Source: Limnephilus marmoratus (lineage: Eukaryota; Arthropoda; Insecta; Trichoptera; Limnephilidae). From it: a stretch of DNA of 64,000 nucleotides. Location: the NCBI GenBank assembly GCA_917880885.1, contig OU862927.1, forward strand, positions 22,227,450 through 22,291,449. Reading direction: 5' to 3'. The notes under the pieces were generated by a model that saw nothing but the letters and a program-made list of their open reading frames with translations, had not been told where the DNA came from and searched no databases. The translations under genes and the position numbers were made by a program. Shown here one piece after another: positions 44,430 through 54,779 of this stretch (position 1 is its first letter; each line of letters starts with the position of its first letter).

Positions 44430-45172
44430 AATAGGCCACTTGCATCATGTTTTTTTTTTTTAATTCCTGTTTAGGCAAATATTCTAAGACATTATGTTTT
44501 TTTTTAATAGTATTTTTGAAACCCTGGCGATTTTTTGAAAATTTAATCGGAAAAATCGGATAATTTTTTATAAACCGGAAAGACAGGACATAATTTTATG
44601 GGTGCGAAAAAACGATAATTACGTAGCCGAAAATCATTTAAAAAAATAACGTTTTCCACAAGAAAGGGCACAGAAGGCATACTAAAAATATAACATCTCA
44701 TAAATATTTTTTTCTAAGGTCACAAAGGGCATACTAAAAATATTACATCTCATAAATATTTTTTTCCTTGATCCATCTTATTGATCATAAATCATTATAA
44801 TGTTCAACGTCTATATTACTAAATCCAATGCAATACACTTGTACCTGTAAATTATAATAATTATAAGAAAAATATAAAATTTTATTTTGTTAAAATCAGT
44901 ACCACCACCATTATACTTCTAAAACACGTACAGACAGCGTAAAATGTACGGGGTTCTCTTCACAACATCTGTCAAAAAGTCAAACCAAATTATAAGTTCA
45001 CAGAGAACAAACAATAAATCTAGTGAACGTCAAATGTTAAATTAAAAAATTCGCCTGAAATCAAAGTGTACATTTCTTAAAATTTTTACTTACATTTTCA
45101 TAATCTTAGTAGAAAAATCTATTCACACGATTTTTTTCCAAATCGTTATGAAATCCATGCAAGTGGCCTATT
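44430..45172. mobile_element. MITE with 16-bp perfect TIRs, 743 bp
   Basis: AATAGGCCACTTGCAT (44430-44445) is exactly inverted at 45157-45172. An internal tandem (~53 bp, GGCATACTAAAAATAT..CATCTCATAAATATTTTTTT) lies at about 44665-44765. No ORF; the target duplication is uncertain. Confidence 0.78.
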
Positions 45173-46164
45173 ATAAAACACTCATCATTAACAAACGTAA
45201 AACTCATAATATGTGCCGATTTTAATCTTATTTCTTTTCATTACTGACTTGATTTATCAAAATGAAGGTATTATATACTTCATCTCATTAAATTCTTTAT
45301 AATGTAAAACAGGGGCCTTTGACTTGTTCTCCCCAGACATCGAAGTGCTGTATCTTTTAAACTGTATATTATCTTTTCCGCTTTTTAGTAATCAACATGT
45401 TACCAAAAGCATCGAAGTATTCCACGTGTATATGAAACGATAATAATTAAGATCGTTTTACCATAAAACATGATTGGCTTATTGTAGCTCTATTCACCGC
45501 TACCAATATGGGAGTTGGGGCAAATTGAATTTAATAAACCAAGCATCTGCTGTAAGATTATACCTAAAGCAGAGTCCTACTTCAAGGCAGCGTACCAATA
45601 TTGTATTCGCCCGGGTTTTAATAACGCTTCGGAAATTAATATTGTGTACACTTTCATTCTGCTGTTTTCTTACTGAAACAAAAACGGTTTATTACGATGA
45701 TTGAAATTGCGAACACTGCTAAATTTCCAGTGCTAGGAACAGAGGGTATTTTATTACTTTGTGGAAATATCTGTTCATGTTTCGTGTATTAGCGAGGTTA
45801 ATCTGCATAATTTCGTTATTATTGCATGACTTCTTTGGAATTTGTTCTCTGAAACAAAGACTTTTGTAAACACTGCTCAAGTTGTGCTAAGTTTCGGTAC
45901 CTGTTTGAGAACATGTGGTGATTTATTACTGAGACAAATGCGGGGAAAGGGTGAGAACTTAACAATTCTTGCAAACTCTTGCAGTTTAAAATAATCACTT
46001 AACATTAAAATATTTAAAAAAAGACTTTTTGTCGACTTCGACGTGGAAATAAGATGGTAGATTAAAATAATAGTTGTTGGGTAAACTAAAACGTTTATCA
46101 AATGTTGTAAAATTTTCAGAAAAGTGATGTACTTTTTATTCTTTATATAACAGTAATTTTTTTA
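45173..46164. other. Intergenic, no gene seen
   Basis: AT-rich with two ORFs of about 75 codons and no recognisable motif. Confidence 0.4.
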
Positions 46165-46167
46165 AAA

Positions 46168-46640
46168 TAAATGAAACAATGTTACTTTGTTTGAAAGCAG
46201 AATCAAAGAACATTTAAGGTGTCTTAATAATAATAATTTTTCTGAGTTTGCTAACCATATCATTGAAAATAACCATGGTTTTGAAAAAAATTCGGGGATA
46301 AATATTCTTCATATAAAAACATAAAGGAAAACGCTTAGATAACTTAGAAGTCTTGGAAATAATAAAAAATCCCTTAAAAATATTGAATCTTTTATCAACA
46401 AACAAAAAATATTGTCTTGCAGCCCAATCATGGATACGTTCCCCTACCCACCCACTCTTCATTAATATCTAGCAACGGCTCCACCCCTACCATAAGACTA
46501 CATTGTTCCCATCCACTATTTTGTAACTGTCAAATCAGTATACGTTTGCCCTGAAGATGGAACGGTCGTTCTGAAACCGGTCGGCTTTACTCAAATATAT
46601 AAGTGGTTCAAACAAAGTAACATTGTTTCATTTGTTTATA
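46168..46640 (+). mobile_element. Penelope-like element 3' fragment
   Basis: The plus strand carries broken coding FSEFANHIIENNHGFEKNSG and, one frame over, KGKRLDNLEVLEIIKNP. This resembles the C-terminal GIY-YIG endonuclease end of Penelope-like elements. Ends carry the inverted pair AAACAATGTTACTTTGTTTG (from about 46176) and CAAACAAAGTAACATTGTTT (from about 46609). A hammerhead-like core lies in between. It is 5'-truncated with stops. Confidence 0.65.
46541..46592 (+). ncRNA. Hammerhead ribozyme-like motif
   Basis: The conserved core CTGAAGA (46551-46557) is followed by a stem II that can form GGAAC/GTTCT with loop GGTC. Then comes GAAAC (46573-46577). Stem III ACC/GGT is minimal, and the cleavage triplet GTC ends at 46582. 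Stem I begins GCC/GGC. This short-stem-III form is the type known from Penelope-like elements. Activity is inferred only. Confidence 0.65.
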
Positions 46641-47034
46641 ATGGATAACTACAAAGTTATAGCTACATTCAAAAGGGTAAATTTTTTAGTTTATTGTATT
46701 TTTTATTAGATTTGTCAACAGTGATAGATATCAAAGCGCTCACACTTGCAATTAAATTGAACATGATTGATACCTTCACTAATTAAAGACAAACACAACA
46801 TTTATAACATAATGGAGCATAATACGCTTCACAATACCAAGAAAACATTCTGTATAGCATGTTTACCCAACAAGATTCCGTCTAAATACTGTAAGCAAAT
46901 GTAAGTACTGAATTAAAAATTAATTTAAGGTACATTGTTAAAAATTATCTTTATTGAATTTTTGTGTCTTTTTAGAGCAAAAAGACTTTGCGAAACAACG
47001 GCAGTTGTCCATTGGTCCATAGGTACATTGGAGG
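46641..47034. other. Intergenic, no gene seen
   Basis: AT-rich. Confidence 0.4.
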
Positions 47035-47520
47035 TTATCCACCACTTACCTGCCCTGGCATAATTAACAGATAGTTACTCCTTCAAGGCTCTCACAAGAT
47101 TCTATTTTTGTTTTATTAAACCAAGCTACATTTATTTATTTTGAACCAATCTAGACCTCCAGTGTCCCTGCATACGTTGTTAGAAAGCAGTACGCAAATG
47201 CTTAATAGGAAATCAGGATAGAAATACAAGCAAAAATAATAGTTAAAGCGAAATAAAACTCGTTCAAGAAGCTCATGAGACAGCATTGCGTCATGTGGAA
47301 AACCCTGTAAGCACCTATGTAAATGGACAGAGAACATGCGATAAGCAAACTAAGTATCAAATCATTTGGCAAGTACCAATAAAAAAAGTAAATTGCATTC
47401 AGCCTGATATAAACTACACCCAGCATCCGTGTCCCTTAGCCAACCACCCAGTGAAGCCTCAAAGAAAGTTAGTTGAATAATAGAGGTAAAATACCTGAAG
47501 ACTTAAAGAAAAAAATCACT
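47035..47520 (-). repeat. Repeat F, long copy (R1-like 3' UTR)
   Basis: The minus strand ends in GGTGGATAACCTCCAAT. It shares CTCATGAGCTTCTTGAACGA-type and CAGTGAAGCCTCAAAGAA (plus strand) blocks with the copy at 60285-60893. Confidence 0.72.
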
Positions 47521-47880
47521 AGGTACAAAATTACTTCTAAAATATCGTACCAGCATAAGAGACTTCTGAATTCTGTGAGAAGACATTTAACCTCGCACTT
47601 TCGCCTAGCCGAGTGTCAATATAGTTCCCTTGGACGTTCACAGGATAGACACGGGATGTACACTGTACATACACAGTAGAGCAGTTGGCTGAAAATCGTC
47701 AAACTTTTTGGAAAGACGGCTGTTTTAATATCTTTATGAAAATACTTTAAACTCAAAAAGACAATTCATGCATAAATAACTCATTTTTGCGAAGAAGTTG
47801 TTATCCGACCTGTGACTTCCGAGACATACCTACCTATTTAAAATACTTAGCTAAAAAAATTCTATTATAAAAAATTAAAC
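47521..47880. other. Intergenic, no gene seen
   Basis: AT-rich; nothing recognised. Confidence 0.4.
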
Positions 47881-47914
47881 AAACACTTTGTACTTAACCA
47901 CGAATTTATTATTT

Positions 47915-47962
47915 TATATATCGACCGGTTTCGCTTCGACCAAGCTTCCTCAGGACATAATA
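47915..47962 (-). ncRNA. Hammerhead ribozyme-like motif, minus strand
   Basis: On the minus strand CTGAGGA is followed by stem II GCTT/AAGC around GGTCG, then GAAAC. The stem III ACC/GGT and the cleavage triplet GTC come next. Stem I can start GAT/ATGTC-type pairing. The inverted partner at 48323-48345 keeps GAAACCGGTC but lost stem II and has CCGAGGA. Confidence 0.68.
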
Positions 47963-48049
47963 ATAACTTGCAGTTCTTATTATATTATATTATTCGGTTA
48001 TATATATATATATATATATAATTATTATAGTTATATCCTGAGGAAGCTT

Positions 48050-48285
48050 CATGAGCTTCTTGAACGTGTTTTATTTTGCTTTAACTATTATTTTTGCTTG
48101 TATTTCTAACCTGATTTCCTGTTAAGCATTTGCGTACTGCTTTCTAATAACGTATGCAGGGACAATAGAGGTCTAGATTGGTTCAAAATAAATAAATGTA
48201 GCTTCGTTTAATAAAAAAAAATATAATCTTGCGAGAGCTTTGAAGGAGTAACCATCTGTTGCTTATGCCAGGGCAGGTACTGAAT
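48050..48285 (+). repeat. Repeat F copy between Penelope-like arms
   Basis: GAGCTTCTTGAACGTGTTTT, GGACAATAGAGGTCTAGATT, CTTGCGAGAGCTTTGAAGGA and CTTATGCCAGGGCAGGTA. Confidence 0.72.
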
Positions 48286-48400
48286 AATATAATATAATAA
48301 CAACTGCAAGTTATTATCATATCCCGAGGAAGCGAAACCGGTCGATACTAAAATAATAAATTCGTGGTTAAATACAAAGTGTTTGTTTTATTTTTTATAA

Positions 48401-48981
48401 TACAATGTCTAACCACAAAGTAATTGCTTCTTATGAAAAAACTTATAAAAAAATTCTGAAGAATATGCTTTCAGAAAATTAACGCGAATTTCTCTCAGTG
48501 GGAACCAAGAAATGTTTCAGTTTTCGCAAATTCTCGGCCACGTTTAAAAATAATGCATGAGTCTCTCAGCTTAGTGGGATTATGGCACCCTAATTTTAGA
48601 GTGTTGTAAGGTAATGAAAGATAGAATGGTGAGAGAAGAATTAAGTCTGGAAATAACTTGCTTTTCATATCTGGGATGAATGTTTTTAAGCAACGTTTTG
48701 GTTCGGAATGATGGTGTCTTACAAAGACAATTCTGAATAAGTACTTATCTCAGAAGACAAGAACGAGTAAATAAATTACGAGTCGCACAAATGATATTAC
48801 TTGCTTTTTTTACGTACAAACATTTAATATAGAAAAATGCGTACTTACGTTAATAGAACTACTCACACTAATAATTCTTCTCATTTATATATTTACAAAG
48901 TAACGACAGTGAAAAATTTCAGTTTTTTGTACGAGTACAGCAGAAGATCGACGCATTGGCGCACTAGTACATAAAATAATA
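48401..48981. other. Intergenic, no gene seen
   Basis: AT-rich; no supported feature. Confidence 0.4.
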
Positions 48982-49284
48982 TCTTTATCTTTACTAAGTA
49001 TAAAATGAAGTCGCTCACGCTGTACGTGCGCGTAGATCTTTTAAACTACGCAACGGATTTTCATGCGATTTTCACTAATAGATAGAGTGATTCATGAGCA
49101 AGGTTTTTAGGTATATAATTTGTCTAGGTTTTGTGTAAATTGGTTGAAATACATAATATATCTGGCCAAGCGGCAGCGGGCAGCGGCCAACGGGCTGACA
49201 ACGGGCGGTGTGGATTTGATTTAACAAATGGCGTTGGTTATAAAGGTTTCGTTAGCCACAGCAACGTGTGGCCGGATCTGCTAG
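48982..49284 (+). mobile_element. Short non-autonomous Helitron, ~300 bp
   Basis: Starts TCTTTATC.. then TATAAAATGAAGTCGCTCAC, AAACTACGCAACGGATTTTC and AATAGATAGAGTGATTCATG. This is a Helitron leader common in insects. It ends GTGGCCGGATCTG then CTAG, with a GC hairpin before the end. Confidence 0.68.
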
Positions 49285-49377
49285 AAATGACTGGGTAAAC
49301 AACGAACAGACTAGCTTCCCTACATAAATAAGGTTTAAAACTGTATCATTTATATTTTTCTCTATAAATTTCGGAAG

Positions 49378-49592
49378 AATTATTCTACGGGCTGCCACAT
49401 TAATTATTTTTTATATTATGTTAATGTAAGCACTTGCATACTGCTTTCTAACCCCCTATGCATAGACATTGGAGGGTCTAGAGTCGTTCAAATAAATATA
49501 GCTTCGTTTCCTCCTTCATTGAGATGTACGGTGAAGGAGGAAACCATATATTTTCTTATAACGCCGTTGGGAAAATGGTGGAGTCCCCTCCA
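49378..49592 (+). repeat. Repeat F copy with internal hairpin
   Basis: GAAGAATTATTCTACGGGCT and GACATTGGAGGGTCTAGAGT, end GGAGTCCCCTCCAAT. At 49506-49544, GTTTCCTCCTTCA and TGAAGGAGGAAAC form a perfect 13-bp stem not seen in the other copies. Confidence 0.72.
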
Positions 49593-50527
49593 ATGTATCA
49601 TTTTTATCGATATTTCTTTCTGAAGAGATGTGTTTTAAGCTTCGTTCTGAATTTTGTTTTGACATTCTTAAATCGTGCCCGCAGTTAATTCCGGGATTTT
49701 GGTCCTGACAATCCGAAAACTCACTCATGAACTTTGTATTCGGTGTGCGCTTTGGTTCATTCAACCTTCTTAAGCATTGAAAGTCAAGAATGAGAAATTT
49801 AAGGAATGCACAGTTCTGACAAGAAAGCCGGAGTCATTTTCATGGTGTAATATAATGTTAAAAAAATATATAAAGATTTAAAAAAACTCATTTCACTTGG
49901 TTTAAAAAATATTCCCATGTCATATTTCAAACTAACCATTTTATGATAACCTATAACACGCATAACCCATTTATAAGCCCGTTTATCATTTTTATTATCA
50001 GTTTGCGTCATTTGGAACTTCGTAAATTGATCAATTACCGAGTGCAACTTTATTTAACATGGTAAAATATTTTCATTTTGACGGATTTATATTGCCTAAC
50101 AGCAGTTAAAACAATAGCCTAAAACACGGTTTCCAAAACATTATTCTGCCGTGGTTCGGTAATTTTCACACTGCCCCTTCGTGACCCACTTAAGGCTGTC
50201 ATACCAGCAAATCATAATTTCGATTCCGACTGCACCGCTCACACATCAGCCGTTGCAAGCGGACGTTTTTGGAACTAGATTTCGTTCCGCTAGAAGCCGG
50301 GTTTCACGTACCTATAGTTCACGCGAAGCTGGACCTACAGTATGGTTCAGATAAAGATGTTGAATTCTCGCTTCCAGAATTTTAATAAGTAGTAGTTATT
50401 TGTAATTTGTGTATTGAAGCACGTAGACATAAATAGATACATAAACACAGTAGGTATAAAGTAGATACCTACACAAAAAAACAATTTGTTATATTTTTTT
50501 AATATTTTGGTTTTTGTTTTTTCATTT
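49593..50527. other. Intergenic, no gene seen
   Basis: Two minus-strand ORFs of 82 codons without motifs; otherwise unremarkable. Confidence 0.4.
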
Positions 50528-50775
50528 TATTTTACGGCCATTAGAGTGGAAGAATTGAAACGTTACTTGAAATGGCTTTAGCCGTGTTTAGTGACCAGAT
50601 CTGAAAAGTCAGGTACTTCCCCACCTCCATCTTCCCTAACTCCTTCCCCTCCCCCACTACCTTCAGCCTCACAACATACCCCAATTGGGGGTGATAGTCC
50701 CACTGGCTCCAGACGGGAGCAGTTGGGACTCTTGTGCGGTATTCATGAAAAAAAGAGTACCTTATATTCAGTTGG
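50528..50775 (+). mobile_element. SINE-gamma 3' part
   Basis: AGAATTGAAACGTTACTTGA, GGCTTTAGCCGTGTTTAGTG, CACTGGCTCCAGACGGGAGC and ACTCTTGTGCGGTATTCATG, then A-rich. Confidence 0.78.
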
Positions 50776-50819
50776 ATTGTAAAAAATATCTCATTTTGAA
50801 ATATTTATTCGTGTGCATA

Positions 50820-51222
50820 ATTTTTAATTTTATATTTATGTGAATACCGCACAAGAGACCCAAATGCTCCCGTCTGGAGCCAGTGAGACTATGACATGAC
50901 TATGGGGTATAGTATGAGGCAGAAGGTGGTGGGGAAGGGCAGGAGATGGGGAAGAGGAAGCGAAGAATTACTTGGCTATTCAGATCTGGTCACCAAACAC
51001 GGCCAAAGTAATTTTTAGCAACGTTTCAATTCTGAATGGTGGTCTTACACCAGGGCGATACTAAAGTATCTTCCACTCTGGAACGTGACGCAAATATATT
51101 ATTTTTATATGAAATAACCCAAATTAGTCAAACAAAATTTATTTGCCCACGCCGGGATTCGATCCCACGACCTTCGGATTGCGAGTCAAGAGCCTTACCT
51201 CTTGACCACGCCGGCCGTCAAT
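50820..51222 (-). mobile_element. SINE-gamma, full-length copy
   Basis: On the minus strand it begins with the tRNA-like head: box A (complement of CTTACCTCTTGACCACGCCG) and box B (complement of GGGATTCGATCCCACGA). It then carries the body with TTCCAGAGTGGAAGATAC and AAGACCACCATTCAGAATTG. It ends at GCGGTATTCAC plus AT-rich tail. About 400 bp; the family reference. Confidence 0.82.
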
Positions 51223-51237
51223 AAATAGTATCAGTAA

Positions 51238-51425
51238 TTTGGAAGGCGGGTATGGGTACCGCCGTCCCGGGAACCATGTATTGGATTATCAACACCGTAC
51301 GGGTAGCCCGGGTTCATGGGGCGAGGTTTGTCAGGATCTCGGCGGCGGTGGAATCTGCCCCACCAACTACGTAGAAGGCCGGATCGGGAGAGACCTTTTT
51401 TTACAATCGCTCGACACATTGCCTA
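51238..51425 (+). mobile_element. NA-A, 5' part of an inverted pair
   Basis: TTTGGAAGGCGGGTATGGGT, GGTTCATGGGGCGAGGTTTG and GGCCGGATCGGGAGAGAC. The fold-back partner follows directly. Confidence 0.75.
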
Positions 51426-51825
51426 TCTCTTCTTTGGGGATGCTGTGTGAAGGTTCGTTTCAGGGAAAGGGAGGAGAGGATCTTCTGAGAAGGAAAGGGT
51501 ATTAGGGGTGGGTAGAAATGTGGGGGTCAGCGTGTCCAGGAGAGCGGATGTATGAATCCATCCCTCCCACTGCGGTGCAAAGCGATGTTCCGAGAGAGTA
51601 AGGCTGGAGAAGTCAAAGGGACTCCCTCAACCACTTTCTCTAGATCCAACCTGCCATGCAGCTGGTGCGCAGACGCATCCGCCGCCAAGACCTGAAAAAA
51701 CCTCACCCCATGAACCCAGGCACCCCTGCTAGTCACCAAACGTTGCGAACCACTAAGGATGACCTACGGCAGACGTGTTGGTTATCAAAAAAATGGTTCC
51801 CGGGGCGGTGGTACCCATACCCGAT
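51426..51825 (-). mobile_element. NA-A, inverted partner
   Basis: The minus strand contains the 5' end (complement of TTCCCGGGGCGGTGGTACCC), the GGTCATCCTTAGTGGTTCGC block and the CCTGGACACGCTGACCCCCA block. The tail is cut before the terminal foldback. Confidence 0.75.
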
Positions 51826-51879
51826 TCTCATGTTTGTTATTTTTGTAATACGAAAAATGGATATAAAAAAGCCTACCCC

Positions 51880-51961
51880 CCATCCCTCTCAACCCCCTCC
51901 CCCTCTCACCCCACAACCTCTAACCACCCTCCACCCCCCCGCCTCTTTTACCCCCCCCCCC
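51880..51961 (+). repeat. Pyrimidine-rich tract
   Basis: CCCCTCCCCCTCTCACCCC-type sequence ending in a run of about 17 C. Complement in style to the purine tracts of the Helitrons. Confidence 0.7.
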
Positions 51962-52230
51962 CCCCTATATAAAAATCAATTGCTGTTTGTTAGTTTCACT
52001 AAAACTCGAGAACGGCTGGGCCGATTTAGCTGATTTTGGTTTTGAAATGTTTGTCGTAGTCCAGGAAAGGTTTAAACGTTGAGAAAATATGGAAAAGTTG
52101 CGAGGAAGATAGTAAAATCAACAATTTAATTCTCCCATATAAACTGTTCTACATACTTTCCTGTGAATTGCTAACCGTTCATCCGATTGCGATGAAACTT
52201 TGGTGAGTTGTTGTGAGCACGCCCGCAAAG
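51962..52230 (+). mobile_element. Helitron 5' region(s), cut by the TIR element
   Basis: CTATATAAAAATCAATTGCT, GTTTCACTAAAACTCGAGAA, CGGCTGGGCCGATTTAGCTG and AGTCCAGGAAAGGTTTAAAC are a common insect Helitron leader. A second leader (ATCCGATTGCGATGAAACTT) starts near 52180. The right part after the insertion may continue at 55335. Confidence 0.62.
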
Positions 52231-52792
52231 TAGTCCAGTCAATAAATGCTCCAAAAGGAGGTGTAGAGTGCGTGAGCAGGGACCTAAGCGATTCCTCCAG
52301 AAACTTGTTTAGGGTGCTTAGGGTGTGAACATACTAAAAGTCCTGACGTCTTGGTTGTGAGCTAGGGGGAAAGGGGGGAGGGGGAGGTCCCAATTTTCGG
52401 GTTTCCGCTTATATCTCAAAAACGGTGCGTCACACATGAAAATTTCCTAAGGATAAGTAAAAAAAGCTCATAAAATTATCTACAACTTTTATTCTTTACG
52501 TAATTTTCGAAATCACGTCCATTTTTGACTTACACGCTCCACAAATGTAGATATTTTTGAAAAAAATTATTTTACCTCACATTTTTCATCAAACATTCCT
52601 TCATAACGTCTAAAATATTCATCAAAGAAAGAAATTTATTTATAAGAAGTTGTAATAAATTTAATTCCCTTTTAGAATATATATATATATGCAAATAAGT
52701 CTCCAACCAGTAAATATTTACAGCAATTTTAAGGTTTTGCGTAAAATGTCGTCATTTTCAGAAAAAGCTGTTTTTATCTTATTACTGACACA
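52231..52792 (+). repeat. Left TIR
   Basis: Contains GTGTAGAGTGCGTGAGCAGG, ACCTAAGCGATTCCTCCAGA, GGGAGGTCCCAATTTTCGGG and AAAAGCTGTTTTTATCTTAT. There is an extra ~12 bp (TAAATGCTCCAA) near the outer end relative to the right TIR. Confidence 0.88.
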
Positions 52793-52879
52793 CCGACGTG
52801 CAACGACGATTATGCGACGCTCTTTTAGTAAGGCGTATGATCAGATATGACCATGGAAACCACATTGATGCTATCATTC

Positions 52880-54586
52880 AAAAGCCGAGAAGGCATTACA
52901 GGAGGCAGAGGTATTTTGCACAATGTACTAGAAGTGGTTAGTTGGTATGAGCGCAACTCATGAGATCTGCACTTCCCTTGAAGAGTATTGTGGAGTCTTC
53001 ACGTCCAGTAACAACACAAGGACCTCGGACAAGCCCACCGAAGTAAAGATGCAGCAGACATTTTCAAACTCAGTCAGTGGTTTGATGCACATCCTCCCTT
53101 CCCACAAGCCAATGAAATAATGTCAATTCCCAATGTCTTCTGTCAGCTCGTCGATAAAAAATCACGATGAAAAGGTTGCAGTTGACCCAACATTTCTGTT
53201 TCACCGGATGTGTATAAGCAAACGATCAGATGAGGATTTGAAGAAATTCTTTGAGTATGAGTTGGCCCCATTTCCCTTGGCACTGTTCAATGAAGGTGGG
53301 ATGTGGAAGACAACTAAATCTGTCCTGTACAGCTTATTCGAGCCTACCAAAAAACTGGTCTACTGTCTCAGGTGAACATAGTTGTGGACGGAAAATTTCT
53401 ACTACACAGAGTAATTTGGCAAAAAGATGCCTTCCTTGTCACAATTTGTGATCGTTACATCAACTACGTCAACCACCACTATCCTGGATGACTCACACTG
53501 TGGTATTTGATTGGTACCCAAACCCAGCCAACGGTACAAAATCACAATAACAGATGCGATGATACAGACTGAGAAGGTCAGCTGACATCAATTTGACTTG
53601 GAACACTTCAATACCCGTTAAAAAGGAAGATTTGTTATCCAATCCTACCAACAAAAGTAACTTCATCTCTTTACTACAGACGAAGCTTCGGGAGAATGGG
53701 ATACAGACTCTTCAGGACATGATGCTGACTTCCTTGTTGTGAAGATTGCTGTGGAACATTCCTCTCACAGTTTTGTGAGAAGCTTTCACTTCCTTTTGAT
53801 TGCTTCCACTCCTCCCACCCAAGATATTCTGCTGCTGACAACGGACGAGGGAAAACCAAAACAATGCCACTGTCCATCCAAAAGATGCAGCACCGTGCAT
53901 TTGAACACATCCTGTTCTTACATTCATTTACCGGCTGCGACACAACATCTGCAACTTTCAGGAGAAGCAAGGTGGGCTTCTCAAAATTGTACTTGGAGTC
54001 AGAATTCATCAAGCAAGCGGCAATGATCTTTATAACCCCTCCTCTACTCACGGCGAGGTTGAAGAGGCTGGAAATAAATGTTTCCTGAAATGGTATGCGG
54101 CGCCAAAAAGACAGACCTTCCTTAACCAGTACCGCTTTTAGTCGTTCACAGGGTTGGTGGCAAATATGAAGCCTGACATCAGCTCCCTCCCTCCAACAGA
54201 GAACGCAGTTAAACAGCATTCCCAGTGCACCGATTGAGCTGCCCCCTGAATAATGGGGGTGGAAACATGAAGGAGAGACCCTGATGCCAAATACAACAAA
54301 AGATCCACCAGCGCCGGAGGTCCTTCTAAATATGATATTTTGCCGCTACACCAGGGATTGTGCAATTGGCAAATGTGGATGCCGAAAAGCAATGCTGACC
54401 TGTTCTGCAGCGTGTCTCCGAGTCTCCTGCCAAGGGAGATGCCTCAATAGCGTGCCTGTTGCCGAGGACGACGATGACGACGACATAGAGCCCATTCAGC
54501 AAGAACCATCCAATACTGAGGATGAAGATGCCATGGATGAACAACGCTTGCGAGGACCCCCACGTCCAAGGAGGATGAGAATGTAA
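52880..54586 (+). pseudogene. Decayed XPG-like nuclease/Cys-rich protein of the TIR transposon
   Basis: The coding text is in one direction but crosses several frames. In order: ADIFKLSQWFDAHPPFPQAN (~53066), VAVDPTFLFHRMCISKRS and YELAPFPLALFNEGGMWKTT (53170-53310), then NIVVDGKFLLHRVIWQKDAF and CDRYINYVNHHYP (~53375-53490). Next are HDADFLVVKIAVEHS (~53718) and TQDILLLT (~53820), which sit where XPG/FEN1-like proteins keep acidic metal ligands. HILFLHSFTGCDTTSATF (~53907) recalls the GCDYT helix-hairpin of XPG nucleases. The last ORF (54284-54586) has a Cys-rich module CAIGKCGCRKAMLTCSAACL and an acidic tail (EDDDDDD). Stops and frameshifts make it non-functional. I assume it acted in transposition because it lies between the TIRs. 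A captured host gene is the alternative. Confidence 0.75.
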
Positions 54587-54779
54587 CATGATGTTATTGA
54601 GAACAGTGATAACAATGAGATCTATAATTTTATGTGCTTAATGTAACGAAATAGAATAAACATTATGATTATAAAATACAATTATGTATTTTTCAAGTAA
54701 TATGATTTTTACCTATTTTATTTAATAACTGGTTTTAAAGTGTGGTCACACATATTATTAGGCGAACGAACAAGTGTTG

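Larger units (their letters stand above)
47882..48400. mobile_element. Inverted pair of Penelope-like terminal segments flanking repeat F
   Basis: AAACAAACACTTTGTA..CCACGAATTTATTATTTT and CGACCGGTTTCGCTTC at 47882-47935 recur inverted at 48311-48395 (GAAGCGAAACCGGTCGATAC). The arms are over 100 bp. A TA run and a repeat F piece (48050-48285) lie between them. Confidence 0.7.

Noticed and set aside
53674..54589. Minus-strand ORFs of up to 181 codons
   Set aside because: They are antisense shadows of the decayed plus-strand nuclease-like gene.
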